From: Pseudomonas sp. Leaf48
Lineage (GTDB): Bacteria > Pseudomonadota > Gammaproteobacteria > Pseudomonadales > Pseudomonadaceae
Direction of reading: 5' to 3'
Assembly (NCBI RefSeq): GCF_001421885.1
Contig: NZ_LMLH01000028.1
Coordinates: 401,143 to 465,142, forward strand
Length of the DNA: 64,000 bases
Both the position numbers and the translations under genes were made by a program. Positions within the stretch are counted from its first letter, which is position 1. Each line of letters starts with the position of its first letter. The notes beneath the pieces were generated by a model. It saw only the letters and a list, made by a program, of their open reading frames with translations. It was not told the origin of the DNA and did not search any database. Below are positions 9,945-19,667 of this stretch, in pieces.

Positions 9945-11363
9945 ATGGCTGAACGTCTGAATAATGACTTCCAGTTCATCGAGGTCGGGCGCAAGGATCC
10001 GAAGAAGAAACTGTTGCGTCAACGCAAGAAAGAGTTCGTGGAAATCTACGAACCCTTCAAACCCCAGCAGTCGGCCGACCAGGCCCACCGCTGCCTGGGT
10101 TGCGGTAACCCGTATTGCGAATGGAAGTGCCCGGTGCACAACTTCATTCCCAACTGGCTGAAACTGGTGGCCGAGGGCAACATCCTCCAGGCCGCGGAGC
10201 TGTCGCACCAGACCAACACCCTGCCGGAAGTGTGTGGCCGGGTGTGCCCGCAGGACCGCCTGTGCGAGGGTGCCTGCACCCTCAACGACGGCTTCGGCGC
10301 GGTAACCATCGGTTCGGTGGAGAAGTACATCACCGACACCGCGTTCGCCATGGGCTGGCGCCCGGACATGTCCAAGGTCAAGCCGACCGGCAAGCGTGTC
10401 GCGATTATCGGCGCGGGCCCGGCGGGCCTTGGCTGTGCCGACGTGCTGGTGCGCGGTGGCGTGACTCCGGTGGTGTTCGACAAGAACCCGGAAATCGGCG
10501 GTCTGCTGACCTTCGGTATCCCCGAGTTCAAGCTGGAAAAGACCGTGCTGAGCAATCGCCGCGAAGTCTTCACCGGCATGGGCATCGAGTTCCGTCTCAA
10601 TACCGAAGTCGGCAAAGACGTGACCATGGAGCAACTGCTCGAAGAATACGATGCCGTGTTCATGGGCATGGGCACCTACACCTACATGAAGGGCGGTTTT
10701 GCCGGTGAGGATCTGCCGGGCGTGTACGACGCGCTGGACTTCCTGATCGCCAACGTCAACCGCAACCTGGGCTTCGAAAAGTCGCCGGAAGATTTCGTCG
10801 ACATGAAAGGCAAGAAGGTCGTGGTCCTGGGCGGCGGCGACACGGCGATGGACTGCAACCGTACTTCGATCCGCCAGGGCGCCAAGTCGGTGACCTGTGC
10901 TTATCGTCGTGACGAAGCGAACATGCCCGGCTCGCGCAAAGAGGTGAAGAACGCCAAGGAAGAAGGCGTGAAATTCCTCTACAACCGCCAGCCAATCGCC
11001 ATCGTTGGTGAAGACAAGGTCGAAGGCGTGAAAGTGGTCGAGACCCGTCTCGGCGAACCGGACGCCCGTGGTCGTCGCAGCCCTGAGCCGATCCCGGGCT
11101 CCGAAGAGATCATCCCGGCCGACGCCGTGGTCATCGCTTTCGGTTTCCGTCCAAGTCCGGCGCCGTGGTTTGAGCAGTTCGAAATCCAGACCGACAGCCA
11201 GGGCCGCGTTGTGGCTCCGGAACAAGGTCAGTACAAGCACCAGACCAGCAATCCGAAAATCTTCGCCGGTGGCGACATGGTGCGCGGTTCTGACCTGGTG
11301 GTGACGGCGATCTTCGAAGGCCGCAATGCCGCCGAAGGGATCCTGGATTACCTGGGCGTCTGA
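9945..11363 (+). CDS. gltD: Glutamate synthase [NADPH] small subunit
   Basis: The small GOGAT subunit passes electrons from NADPH via FAD and iron-sulphur clusters to GltB. The 472-residue protein has an N-terminal cysteine-rich ferredoxin-like region (CLGCGNPYCEWKCP, then CGRVCPQDRLCEGAC), an FAD-binding GAGPAGLG motif near residue 150 and a second dinucleotide fold (VLGGGDTAMDC) for NADPH. It is transcribed with gltB. A REP doublet follows the stop codon and probably marks the end of the operon transcript. Confidence 0.97.
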   Translation: MAERLNNDFQFIEVGRKDPKKKLLRQRKKEFVEIYEPFKPQQSADQAHRCLGCGNPYCEWKCPVHNFIPNWLKLVAEGNILQAAELSHQTNTLPEVCGRVCPQDRLCEGACTLNDGFGAVTIGSVEKYITDTAFAMGWRPDMSKVKPTGKRVAIIGAGPAGLGCADVLVRGGVTPVVFDKNPEIGGLLTFGIPEFKLEKTVLSNRREVFTGMGIEFRLNTEVGKDVTMEQLLEEYDAVFMGMGTYTYMKGGFAGEDLPGVYDALDFLIANVNRNLGFEKSPEDFVDMKGKKVVVLGGGDTAMDCNRTSIRQGAKSVTCAYRRDEANMPGSRKEVKNAKEEGVKFLYNRQPIAIVGEDKVEGVKVVETRLGEPDARGRRSPEPIPGSEEIIPADAVVIAFGFRPSPAPWFEQFEIQTDSQGRVVAPEQGQYKHQTSNPKIFAGGDMVRGSDLVVTAIFEGRNAAEGILDYLGV

Positions 11364-11394
11364 TCCCCCGATCCAGACCTGAAATGGTATCAAA

Positions 11395-11486
11395 ATGTGG
11401 GAGCGGGCTTGCTCGCGAAGACGGAGTGTCAGTCAGCAGTGATGTTGCCTGACACTCCGCCTTCGCGAGCAAGCCCGCTCCCACAT
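11395..11486. repeat. REP doublet (REPIN-like inverted pair)
   Basis: Two fluorescens-type REP sequences lie in inverted orientation. Each arm is about 45 bases and contains the GGGAGCGGGCTTGCTCGCGA core; the arms match with only a few mismatches and extend through GGAGTGTCAG. The pair would fold into a long hairpin in RNA. It sits between gltD and hemE, a typical extragenic position. Confidence 0.9.
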
Positions 11487-11618
11487 TGGTTTCAGGGTGT
11501 TGCCAAACATCGCATTCCCCCGCGACAAATTGACCCGATAGACAAAAGGCTGACCTGCAACCGTGCCTTTTGCGCCCGGCTCTGAGAAAATGCCCGCACT
11601 TTTTTTCCGGATGCCGAC

Positions 11619-12686
11619 ATGACTGCCCTGAAGAACGACCGTTTCCTGCGCGCCCTGCTCAAGCAACCCGTAGACGTCACTCCTGTGTGGATGATGCGTC
11701 AGGCCGGTCGCTACCTGCCTGAATACCGCGCCAGCCGTGCCAAGGCCGGCGACTTCATGAGCCTGTGCATGAACCCGGAGTTCGCTTGCGAAGTCACCAT
11801 GCAGCCGCTCGACCGCTATCCACAACTGGACGCGGCGATCCTCTTCTCCGACATCCTTACCATCCCCGATGCCATGGGCCAAGGCCTGTACTTCGAAACC
11901 GGTGAAGGTCCGCGCTTCAAGAAAGTCGTCAGCACAATGGCCGACATCGAAGCCCTGCCGATCCCTGATCCGCACAAAGACCTCGGCTACGTCATGGACG
12001 CGGTCAGCACCATCCGCCGCGAACTGAACGGTCGCGTGCCGCTGATCGGCTTTGCCGGCAGCCCATGGACCCTGGCCACCTACATGGTCGAAGGCGGCTC
12101 GTCGAAAGACTACCGCAAGACCAAAACCATGCTCTACGACAACCCGCAAGCCTTGCACCTGTTGCTGGACAAACTCGCGCAGACGGTCACCAGCTACCTC
12201 AACGGCCAGATCATGGCCGGGGCGCAAGCGGTGCAGATCTTCGACAGTTGGGGCGGCGCCCTCTCGGCGGCGGCGTACCAGGAATTCTCCCTGGCCTACA
12301 TGCGCAAGATCGTCAGCGGCCTGATTCGCGAGCACGAAGGTCGCAAGGTGCCGGTGATTCTGTTCACCAAGAGCGGCGGCCTGTGGCTGGAAAGCATCGC
12401 TGACGCTGGCGCTGATGCATTGGGCCTGGACTGGACCTGCGACATCGGCAGCGCCCGTGACCGCGTCGGTAGCAAGGTAGCCCTGCAAGGCAACATGGAC
12501 CCGACCGTGCTCTACGCCAAGCCGGAAGCAATTCGCACTGAGGTAGGCCGCATTCTTGCCAGCTATGGCAAAGGCAGTGGTCATGTGTTCAACCTCGGTC
12601 ACGGCATTACCCCGGAAGTCGATCCGGAGCACGCAGGTGCCTTCCTGCGCGCTGTGCATGATTTGTCGGCGCAATATCACCAGTAA
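11619..12686 (+). CDS. hemE: Uroporphyrinogen decarboxylase
   Basis: This cytosolic enzyme removes four carboxyl groups from uroporphyrinogen III to give coproporphyrinogen III in haem synthesis. The 355-residue protein is full length. It carries the signature WMMRQAGRYLPEY (about residues 24-36), the conserved LFSDILTIPDAMG segment with the catalytic Asp, and the GFAGSPWTLATYMVEG motif. It appears monocistronic: a REP doublet lies upstream and a strong intrinsic terminator directly downstream. Confidence 0.97.
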   Translation: MTALKNDRFLRALLKQPVDVTPVWMMRQAGRYLPEYRASRAKAGDFMSLCMNPEFACEVTMQPLDRYPQLDAAILFSDILTIPDAMGQGLYFETGEGPRFKKVVSTMADIEALPIPDPHKDLGYVMDAVSTIRRELNGRVPLIGFAGSPWTLATYMVEGGSSKDYRKTKTMLYDNPQALHLLLDKLAQTVTSYLNGQIMAGAQAVQIFDSWGGALSAAAYQEFSLAYMRKIVSGLIREHEGRKVPVILFTKSGGLWLESIADAGADALGLDWTCDIGSARDRVGSKVALQGNMDPTVLYAKPEAIRTEVGRILASYGKGSGHVFNLGHGITPEVDPEHAGAFLRAVHDLSAQYHQ

Positions 12687-12705
12687 CTAACACGCAACAA
12701 AATCT

Positions 12706-12741
12706 AAAACCTGTCCGGACTAGCGCCGGACAGGTTTTTTT
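12706..12741 (+). terminator. Rho-independent terminator of hemE
   Basis: A 9-bp perfect stem (CCTGTCCGG / CCGGACAGG) with a 7-base loop is preceded by A residues and followed by seven T residues. It begins 20 bases after the hemE stop codon and is a textbook intrinsic terminator. Confidence 0.93.
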
Positions 12742-12965
12742 GTGCTGTTTAATTACCGATTAAACAAATTTTCTGAGTTTGCAGGAAATTGATGTCAGAC
12801 AATTCCATCTGTGGAGTTTTCCAGCTGCTATTGAAGATTAATCCTACATAGAGGTTACCTTAAGCTCCGTAATATTCCCGATGGATTGCTCTAGGCGAAA
12901 GCAAAGGGCGATATCGCAAGCACTGGCGCAATTTATGCGCCTTAATTTCGATAAGTTGGGAATTT
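12742..12965. promoter_or_regulatory. AT-rich upstream region of the LPMO gene with a small palindrome
   Basis: This 224-base gap is clearly more AT-rich than its neighbours and contains no plausible gene. A perfect hairpin GGCGCA-ATTTA-TGCGCC lies at 12925-12941, about 25 bases before the LPMO start; it could be an operator or a leader structure. No confident -35/-10 pair could be chosen. The base composition fits a regulated promoter at the edge of an acquired block. Confidence 0.35.
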
Positions 12966-14432
12966 ATGAGCGTTACTTTTGTTAAGAGAGCTACGTTAAC
13001 TGCGGGCACATCGTCGGTACTGTTGTTGTCGGCAATGTTGGCGTCGCAAAGTGCTTCCGCCCACGGATATCTTGAAGTGCCGCCTTCGCGTGCACTGCTT
13101 TGCCAGCAAGGCAAAAACGTTAACTGTGGCGGAGCCCAATACGAGCCGCAAAGTGTCGGTGAAACCTTCAAAGGCTTTCCGGCAGGTATCGGCGGTGCTC
13201 CGATGCAGGGGCCAGTCGATGGCAAAATAGCGAGCGGCGGTCACTCGCTGTTCTCCGCCGTGGACGCTCAGTCTGCGAACCGCTGGCACCTCACGGAAAT
13301 CAAGGATCGCAACATTGATTTCCAATGGCAGTATCCGGCTCCTCACCCGGCCACAAAGCACGAGTACTTCATCAGCCGCAATGGCTGGAACCCGAATGAA
13401 CCGCTCACGCGGGCCACTTTCGAACCTGCGGCATTCTGCACAGTCGATGGCGGTCATAAGCTTCCGGTAGCCGGCGCTAAACAAAACTGCCAAATCCCGG
13501 CTGACAAATCCGGTCAGCACGTGATTCTGGGGATCTGGACCGTGGGTGATACCGACGCGGCGTTTTATAACGTGGCGGACGTGAACATCCTTGCAGAACC
13601 TGAGTTGCCGGGTGGCTGGTCGGGGGTAGGCAGCATTGCTTCCTCGGATACGTTGCTGGTCGGGGACAAGGTCAAGGCTCGCGCATTCACCGCCAACGGT
13701 GAGAGCCCGCAGTACAGCGTCGAAATCAGTATCGACAACCCTGAGGAAGGTTCACCGAACGAATGGTCGTTCAAGCTGGCTGAAAAAATCAACCAGACTC
13801 ACAAGCTCATCCGCGCCGGCGTTCGTGACGAAAACGGCAATATCGAGCCGATCAAAGGCAATAACAGCCTGTACGCCCAAAAAGAAAGCGGTGTGACCAG
13901 TTACATCGTGAAGGCTGACATCCTGCCAGACCCTGGCGCCAGGTTGGCAATCGGGTCGAAGCCAGAAAAATATCAGCTTGAAAAAGGCCAGGCCAAAGTC
14001 GATTTCGGCGTTGTCTCCACGCGCAAAATGAACATCGAAGTCAACCTGTACGACGAAAACCAGAAATCGGTGGGTTCCCTCAAACAAGAGATTGGCGCGC
14101 AGAACTATATTCTTTCGATGGATGTTCGCAGCAATCCCGGCGCACACACCCTGGTATTGACCGGCACCACTCTGGATGGTCGTACGACCCTTCAGGACAG
14201 CCAACCCGCAGAACTCGTCGGTGAAGGCGCAGGCGTCGAATACGACTTCGTATTCCCTGAGGGTATCAGCGGCTACACCGCCGGCACCAAAGTGCTGCAG
14301 CCGAAGACCAATGAAGTCTTTGAGTGCAAGCCATTCCCTGAGTCGGGCTACTGCAAACAGTACAGCCCCACCGCGAACGGGTACGAACCAGGTGTCGGTG
14401 CTCACTGGCACATGGCGTGGAACAAGCTGTAA
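12966..14432 (+). CDS. GbpA-like chitin-binding protein with AA10 lytic polysaccharide monooxygenase domain
   Basis: A secreted copper enzyme that oxidatively cleaves crystalline chitin. A signal peptide (residues 1-32, ending SASA) would be cut to expose His33, which with His93 forms the copper-binding histidine brace of AA10 enzymes. The catalytic domain runs to about residue 208. It is followed by a GbpA_2-like domain (about 210-310), a third bacterial adhesin-like module (about 320-420) and a short C-terminal chitin-binding domain with Cys and Trp residues (CKPFPESGYC...WHMAW, about 435-488), probably CBM73. Total 488 residues, the usual GbpA size. Its position directly upstream of gspC makes it the likely substrate of this T2SS. 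Confidence 0.92.
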   Translation: MSVTFVKRATLTAGTSSVLLLSAMLASQSASAHGYLEVPPSRALLCQQGKNVNCGGAQYEPQSVGETFKGFPAGIGGAPMQGPVDGKIASGGHSLFSAVDAQSANRWHLTEIKDRNIDFQWQYPAPHPATKHEYFISRNGWNPNEPLTRATFEPAAFCTVDGGHKLPVAGAKQNCQIPADKSGQHVILGIWTVGDTDAAFYNVADVNILAEPELPGGWSGVGSIASSDTLLVGDKVKARAFTANGESPQYSVEISIDNPEEGSPNEWSFKLAEKINQTHKLIRAGVRDENGNIEPIKGNNSLYAQKESGVTSYIVKADILPDPGARLAIGSKPEKYQLEKGQAKVDFGVVSTRKMNIEVNLYDENQKSVGSLKQEIGAQNYILSMDVRSNPGAHTLVLTGTTLDGRTTLQDSQPAELVGEGAGVEYDFVFPEGISGYTAGTKVLQPKTNEVFECKPFPESGYCKQYSPTANGYEPGVGAHWHMAWNKL

Positions 14433-14507
14433 CTCACAGCGCAGGACTTCAGGCGACCTGAACAGGGTCGTCTGAAGACGGTGTTGCTGTGGAGCATCGA
14501 GTTAAAC

Positions 14508-15047
14508 ATGGCACTTTCGAATTTCATCAGCCAACGCATTCGCGTTCGCCTGGGCCGCCTTTTTTTGTACGTATTGCCAGTGACCTGCGCAGTATTCCTG
14601 GTATGGCAAGAGCGCAACTTTCGCGAGCAACTGGCTAAACCACCGCCTGCCATTGCTGCTCCGTCGGCACTGCCGGCACGCCAGCCATTGGACGCGACAG
14701 CGGTATCCAGCGTATTCGGTCTGTCGACCGGTACCACGCTGCAGCCCAGTGCCGAGCCGCTGACTTTGCAGGGCAGTTTTGTCGTCAGCAATGGTTTGTC
14801 CAAGGCATTGCTAAGCAATGCGCAAGGCTCGCGCCTTTATCAAGTGGGTGAGCGCTTGCCCGGTGGCAGTGTTCTTCGCCGCGTGGAGTTCAATCAAGTC
14901 GTGTTGTGGAACAAGGGGCGCGAAGAGCTTTTAACGCTTGCACCTTCTACCGCGCGCTTTTTGCAGCGACTCGACCCTTCTGTCGCTGCGCAACCAGTGA
15001 CCACTGCCGCGCGTTTCCTTCGCCCGAGTTCCGGGCAGACAGAGTGA
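14508..15047 (+). CDS. gspC: Type II secretion inner-membrane protein GspC
   Basis: GspC links the inner-membrane platform to the secretin and helps select substrates. The 179-residue protein has a cytoplasmic N terminus, one membrane helix (about residues 18-35, LFLYVLPVTCAVFLVW), a Pro/Ala-rich spacer and a homology-region domain (about 60-140; VFGLST, then LQGSFVVS and LPGGSVLRRVEFNQVVL). It is short and has no C-terminal PDZ domain, unlike E. coli GspC. I chose the ATG at 14508 over an in-frame GTG 27 bases earlier because it puts the basic stretch directly before the helix. First gene of the gsp operon, ending 8 bases before gspD. Confidence 0.85.
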   Translation: MALSNFISQRIRVRLGRLFLYVLPVTCAVFLVWQERNFREQLAKPPPAIAAPSALPARQPLDATAVSSVFGLSTGTTLQPSAEPLTLQGSFVVSNGLSKALLSNAQGSRLYQVGERLPGGSVLRRVEFNQVVLWNKGREELLTLAPSTARFLQRLDPSVAAQPVTTAARFLRPSSGQTE

Positions 15048-15055
15048 TCTAACCC

Positions 15056-16975
15056 ATGAATAGCTACACCGGCGCGCATTCCCTGCGCACCACGCTGCTT
15101 TTCCTCGTTTTGGCGACGGCAGTCTTGCCGGGCGTACTTTGCGCCGAAGAAAAACAATGGCAGTTGGCGATGAACAATGCCGAGTTGCGGGACATCGTCG
15201 AAGAAATGTCCGGCATTCTCGGTACCACCGTAGTGCTGGACCCCAGAGTCTCCGGACGCATCACGGTCATGTCCCCCAAAGCCCTGGATCGAGAAGGCGT
15301 GCGTCGCCTGTTCTATTCGGTTCTCGATGCGCACAATTTCACCGTGATCGACGAAGGTGACCGCGTCCTGATTACCCCTGTCGCTGAAGCCAAGACCAGG
15401 GCCGGCAGCGGCACTGCAAAAAATGCCACGGCTTCGCAATATGTCACGCAGGTCATCGAGTTGAGTACCAGCAGCGCATCCGACATTGCCGGGCTGGTGA
15501 GACCACTGATATCGGCCAACGGCTATGTGGGTCCATCGGTATCAGCCAACGCTGTGGTCGTCACTGATACGGCCGCCAATGTGAAGCGTGTCGCCAGGGT
15601 TGTCGCTCAATTGGATGCCGGCCAGAACAATCTGCATGCGGTCGTTCAACTGCGTCACGCTCAGGCGACAGACATTGCTCCCGTGATGGAGGCCTCGCTG
15701 GGCAAGCGCAATACCGAAGCAGTCATACAGGTCCTGGCCGACGGCCGAACCAACCGTTTGATCCTCATCGGTCCACCAGCCGTTCGCCAACGCCTGACCG
15801 ATCTGGCCCGCAGGCTTGATACACCTGCCAGCGAGACCCTCGACAATGCGCGGGTGATTCGCCTGCGTCATAGCGATGCAAAGCAGTTGGCCGAGATCCT
15901 CGAGTCGATGACCCAAGGCAGAAAGCAGGCAACCACCCTAGGCAATGCCAAGGACACATCGACTGTTTCAAATTTCATGATCAAGGCTGATGAAAGCCAG
16001 AACGCGCTGGTGTTGATTGCAGAACCAGCGCAGGTGCGGACCATAGAAAACATCGTCCGACAGCTGGACCAGCCCCGGGCCCAGGTTTTGATCCACGCCG
16101 CCATCGTGGAAATCTCCGGAGATATCGCCGAAGCCGTCGGCGTCCAGTGGAACCTCAATACCGGCGATGCGTCAGGCTTTATCAACTTTCCCGGAACCGA
16201 CATCCCGATTGTCGGTGGGTTGAAATTCGACGAGAAAAAATCGGCGCCGGAAGGGGCGATGTTGCGGCTGGGCAGCGACCGCTTTGGCGCGTTGATCTCG
16301 GCCCTGGCCAGCAATACCCACAGCAACCTGCTGTCGACGCCGAGCCTGCTGACCCTGGACAACCAGGAGGCGGAAATCATCGTCGGCCAGAACGTGCCGT
16401 TCAAGACCGGTTCCTACGCCACCAATAGCAACGGCGCGGATAACCCGTTCACCACGGTCGAGCGCAAAGACGTCGGCATCAGCCTGAAGATCAAGCCTTA
16501 CATCAACGAGGGCTCGACCCTGCGGCTGGAGGTCGAGCAGGAAGTGTCGGATATTGCGCCGTCGGTTTCGGGCATTGATTCCTCTGACTTGATCACCAAC
16601 AAGCGCGCGCTCAAAAGCACCATTCTCGCCGACGATGGCGAAATCATCGTGATTGGCGGCCTGATCCGCGACAGCGTGCGCACTCAAAAAAGCGGCGTGC
16701 CGCTGCTGCGTGACATTCCTTATCTGGGCGCGATGTTCCGCTGGAACCGCGACACCCAGACCAAAAGCAACCTGATGGTGTTCCTGCGCCCCACCATCGT
16801 GCGCAGCAAGGAAGACCTTTCCCAGGTCAGTCAGCAGCGCTACAACGCGCTGCGTGACTTGAGCAAGTCGGGGGCGGGGGAAAACAATTCACTGCTGCTG
16901 CCAGCAGAAGCGCGCGGCTTGTTCGACCCGGATCCCGACGCACCGACGTTCGACTTGCGCAGCAAGACGCGGTGA
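15056..16975 (+). CDS. gspD: Type II secretion outer-membrane secretin GspD
   Basis: GspD forms the outer-membrane channel of the T2SS. A signal peptide (about residues 1-30) is followed by the N0 domain (MNNAELRDIVEEMSGIL onward), N1, N2 and N3 repeats (VIELSTSSASDIAGLV, VVQLRHAQATDIAPVM, VIRLRHSDAKQLAEIL), and the secretin barrel with LLSTPSLLTLDNQEAEIIVG, VPLLRDIPYLGAMFR and LMVFLRPTI. Length 639 residues is normal. The long C-terminal S-domain bound by pilotins is short here (about 45 residues after LRPTI). No pilotin gene lies in this operon. Confidence 0.95.
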   Translation: MNSYTGAHSLRTTLLFLVLATAVLPGVLCAEEKQWQLAMNNAELRDIVEEMSGILGTTVVLDPRVSGRITVMSPKALDREGVRRLFYSVLDAHNFTVIDEGDRVLITPVAEAKTRAGSGTAKNATASQYVTQVIELSTSSASDIAGLVRPLISANGYVGPSVSANAVVVTDTAANVKRVARVVAQLDAGQNNLHAVVQLRHAQATDIAPVMEASLGKRNTEAVIQVLADGRTNRLILIGPPAVRQRLTDLARRLDTPASETLDNARVIRLRHSDAKQLAEILESMTQGRKQATTLGNAKDTSTVSNFMIKADESQNALVLIAEPAQVRTIENIVRQLDQPRAQVLIHAAIVEISGDIAEAVGVQWNLNTGDASGFINFPGTDIPIVGGLKFDEKKSAPEGAMLRLGSDRFGALISALASNTHSNLLSTPSLLTLDNQEAEIIVGQNVPFKTGSYATNSNGADNPFTTVERKDVGISLKIKPYINEGSTLRLEVEQEVSDIAPSVSGIDSSDLITNKRALKSTILADDGEIIVIGGLIRDSVRTQKSGVPLLRDIPYLGAMFRWNRDTQTKSNLMVFLRPTIVRSKEDLSQVSQQRYNALRDLSKSGAGENNSLLLPAEARGLFDPDPDAPTFDLRSKTR

Positions 16976-16979
16976 AGTC

Positions 16980-18452
16980 ATGAGTGCAATCTGCGAGCAA
17001 TTGCCCTTTGGGTTCGCCCGACGTTTTGGCGTGCTGCTGGAGCGTGATGGTGATGACCTGCGCCTGGTTCTGCGTAGCGATGCGCCGCTGACAGCGTTGG
17101 CCGAAGCGCGCCGGCTGTGTGGCCGGGAGCTGCCGATGCAGATTGTCGCAGCCGATGAATATGCAGCGCGGCTGGCGTCGACCTATCGCGAGGGACACAG
17201 CGCGGCCGAGCAGGTCGCCCAGGGACTGGACGACGAGCTGGACCTGCTCAGTCTGGTCGATCAGGTCCCGCAAACCGCCGACCTGCTGGAGCAACAGGGC
17301 GACGCGCCGATCATCCGGCTGATCAACGCACTGCTCGGTGAAGCGGTGCGCGAGCACGCCTCGGACGTGCACCTGGAAACGTTCGAGCAGTATCTCTCGG
17401 TACGCATGCGGGTTGATGGGCAGCTGCGCGAAATGCTCAGGCCCCGGCGCGAACTGGCGACACTGTTGGTGTCGCGAATCAAGGTCATGGCGCGCCTGGA
17501 CATTGCAGAAAAACGCGTGCCCCAGGATGGGCGAATGGCGTTGCGCCTGGCCGGGCATGAAGTCGATGTGCGAGTCTCGACGCTGCCCTCAGCCCACGGC
17601 GAGCGGGTGGTGCTGCGCCTGCTCGACAAGCAGGCCGGCCGCCTTGATCTGCATCGGCTGGGCATGCCTGACGACACCCTTGCAGTGTTGCGTCATCTGC
17701 TGGGGAAACCCCACGGAATCCTGTTGGTGACGGGGCCGACCGGCTCCGGCAAGACCACCAGCCTGTACGCTGCGCTGAGCAGCCTGAATGACCAGACCCG
17801 CAACATTCTGACGGTCGAGGACCCTATCGAGTATCACCTGCCGGGTGTCGGACAGATGCCGGTCAATCCGAAGGTGGACATGACGTTTGCCCGAGGCCTG
17901 CGGGCAATTCTGCGCCAGGACCCGGACGTGGTGATGGTCGGCGAAATCCGCGATCGCGAGACGGCCGAGATCGCTGTGCAGGCGTCCCTGACCGGGCACC
18001 TGGTGCTCTCGACCCTGCACACCAACAGCGCGGTTGGTGCCGTTACGCGTCTGGTGGACATGGGCGTCGATGCCTACCTGCTGGCCTCGTCACTGGTGGG
18101 CATTCTGGCCCAGCGTCTGCTGCGCACATTGTGTTCCCACTGCAAGGTTTCGTACCCGGCGGACGCGGCGGCCTGTCAGCGCCTTGGACTCGATCCGGCC
18201 GCGCCGGCGCAGCTGTTCAGGGCGGCGGGATGCGAGCAGTGCCAGCACGGTTATCGCGGGCGTATCGGCATCTACGAATTGATCAGCGTGACACCTGCCG
18301 TTGCCGCATTGATTCACCAGGGCGCGAGTGAGCAGGCGCTGGTCGATGCGACGCGTCAGGTCTCGCGCAGTTTGTTTCAGGATGGTCGCCAGCGGGTGCT
18401 GGATGGCATGACCAGCCTCGACGAACTGCTGCGCGTGACCCAGGAGAACTAG
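16980..18452 (+). CDS. gspE: Type II secretion assembly ATPase GspE
   Basis: A cytoplasmic hexameric ATPase that drives pseudopilus assembly. The 490-residue protein has a short N-terminal GspL-binding region, Walker A GPTGSGKTT at about 252-260, the Asp box, a Walker B region (ILRQDPDVVMVGEIRD), a His box (TGHLVLSTLHTNSA) and the four-cysteine zinc element (CSHC...CEQC, about 384-421) typical of GspE. It begins 4 bases after gspD and ends 3 bases before gspF, indicating tight cotranscription. Confidence 0.96.
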   Translation: MSAICEQLPFGFARRFGVLLERDGDDLRLVLRSDAPLTALAEARRLCGRELPMQIVAADEYAARLASTYREGHSAAEQVAQGLDDELDLLSLVDQVPQTADLLEQQGDAPIIRLINALLGEAVREHASDVHLETFEQYLSVRMRVDGQLREMLRPRRELATLLVSRIKVMARLDIAEKRVPQDGRMALRLAGHEVDVRVSTLPSAHGERVVLRLLDKQAGRLDLHRLGMPDDTLAVLRHLLGKPHGILLVTGPTGSGKTTSLYAALSSLNDQTRNILTVEDPIEYHLPGVGQMPVNPKVDMTFARGLRAILRQDPDVVMVGEIRDRETAEIAVQASLTGHLVLSTLHTNSAVGAVTRLVDMGVDAYLLASSLVGILAQRLLRTLCSHCKVSYPADAAACQRLGLDPAAPAQLFRAAGCEQCQHGYRGRIGIYELISVTPAVAALIHQGASEQALVDATRQVSRSLFQDGRQRVLDGMTSLDELLRVTQEN

Positions 18453-18455
18453 CCG

Positions 18456-19664
18456 GTGCCGACGTTCGACTATCGCGCTCACGATGCACAGGGCAAAGGC
18501 TGCAAAGGGCGGCTGGAAGCCGACGGGCCGCGCCATGCGCGACAACTGTTGCGTGAACGCGGTTTGTGGCCTCGCACGTTGACCGAGGTCAGAGTCGACG
18601 CCAGTACGGGAAGGCAGGCCCGAGGCGGGCGTCTGAGCGCTGCTGACCTGGCGTTACTGACCTTGCAGTTGTCAACGCTGGTCCAGGCCGGCCTGCCCCT
18701 GGAAGAAGCCCTCGATGCAGTGGCGAAGCAGAGTGCCAAGCGCAAGGTCGCGGGCCTGTTGTCAGCCGTCAGGAGCCGGGTGATGGAGGGCCATGCGCTG
18801 GCATCGGCACTAGGGCAGTTTCCCAAGGCGTTTCCCGAATTGTTTCGCGCTACCGTCGCCGCCGGTGAACGGTCGGGGCATCTCGGTCATGTCCTGGAAC
18901 AGTTGGCGGCTTATACCCAGGCGCGTCAGGCCTCGCGACAGAAGATCCAGATGGCCCTGGTGTACCCGCTGATCCTGATGCTGGCCAGCGTGGCGATCAT
19001 CGGTTTTCTGCTCGGTTATGTAGTACCGGATGTTGTGAAGATCTTTGTCGACAGTGGCCAGCCGTTGCCTTGGCTGACCCAGGCTTTGATTGGGCTGAGC
19101 AACGGGCTGCGCGACCATTTCCTGCTGGTGATGGGGGTGCTGACAACGCTGTTCAGCCTGTGGCGCTGGAGCCTGCGTCAGCCGCCGTGGCGCCTGCGCT
19201 GGCATCGATGGGTGCTGAACACGCCTGTCATCGGCGAGGTGTTGCGCGCCATGGAAGCCGCACGTTTTGCCAGCACCCTGGCGATCCTTGGCAAAAGTGC
19301 GGTGCCACTGGTGGATGCACTGGAAATTTCCGCCGCTGTCATCGGCAACCTGACCATTCGCGCGCGGATGGTCGATGTTGCCCGTTCGGTTCGAGAAGGT
19401 GGAACCCTGACCCGCGGCCTGGAACTGAGCGGCGACATCCCGCCGATGATGCTGCACATGATCGCCAGTGGCGAACGGGCCGGCGAGCTCGATCGCATGC
19501 TGGCCCGTGCCGCCGAACAACAGGAAAGCAGTCTTGCCGCGCGCATTGCATTGGTGGTGAGCCTGTTCGAGCCGGCCATGCTGGTGTTGATGGGCGGCGT
19601 CGTGCTGCTGATCGTCATGGCCATTCTGCTTCCAATACTCAGCCTCAACCAATTGGTGAATTGA
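18456..19664 (+). CDS. gspF: Type II secretion inner-membrane platform protein GspF
   Basis: A polytopic platform protein that contacts GspE and GspL. The GTG start gives 402 residues, the normal size. Two homologous T2SSF domains are visible (about 70-195 and 270-390), each containing a PxxF/ERAGE-type segment (FRATVAAGERSGHL; MIASGERAGELD), with three membrane helices at about 165-190, 215-240 and 370-395. It is preceded by gspE and followed within 3 bases by gspG. Confidence 0.95.
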   Translation: MPTFDYRAHDAQGKGCKGRLEADGPRHARQLLRERGLWPRTLTEVRVDASTGRQARGGRLSAADLALLTLQLSTLVQAGLPLEEALDAVAKQSAKRKVAGLLSAVRSRVMEGHALASALGQFPKAFPELFRATVAAGERSGHLGHVLEQLAAYTQARQASRQKIQMALVYPLILMLASVAIIGFLLGYVVPDVVKIFVDSGQPLPWLTQALIGLSNGLRDHFLLVMGVLTTLFSLWRWSLRQPPWRLRWHRWVLNTPVIGEVLRAMEAARFASTLAILGKSAVPLVDALEISAAVIGNLTIRARMVDVARSVREGGTLTRGLELSGDIPPMMLHMIASGERAGELDRMLARAAEQQESSLAARIALVVSLFEPAMLVLMGGVVLLIVMAILLPILSLNQLVN

Positions 19665-19667
19665 CCC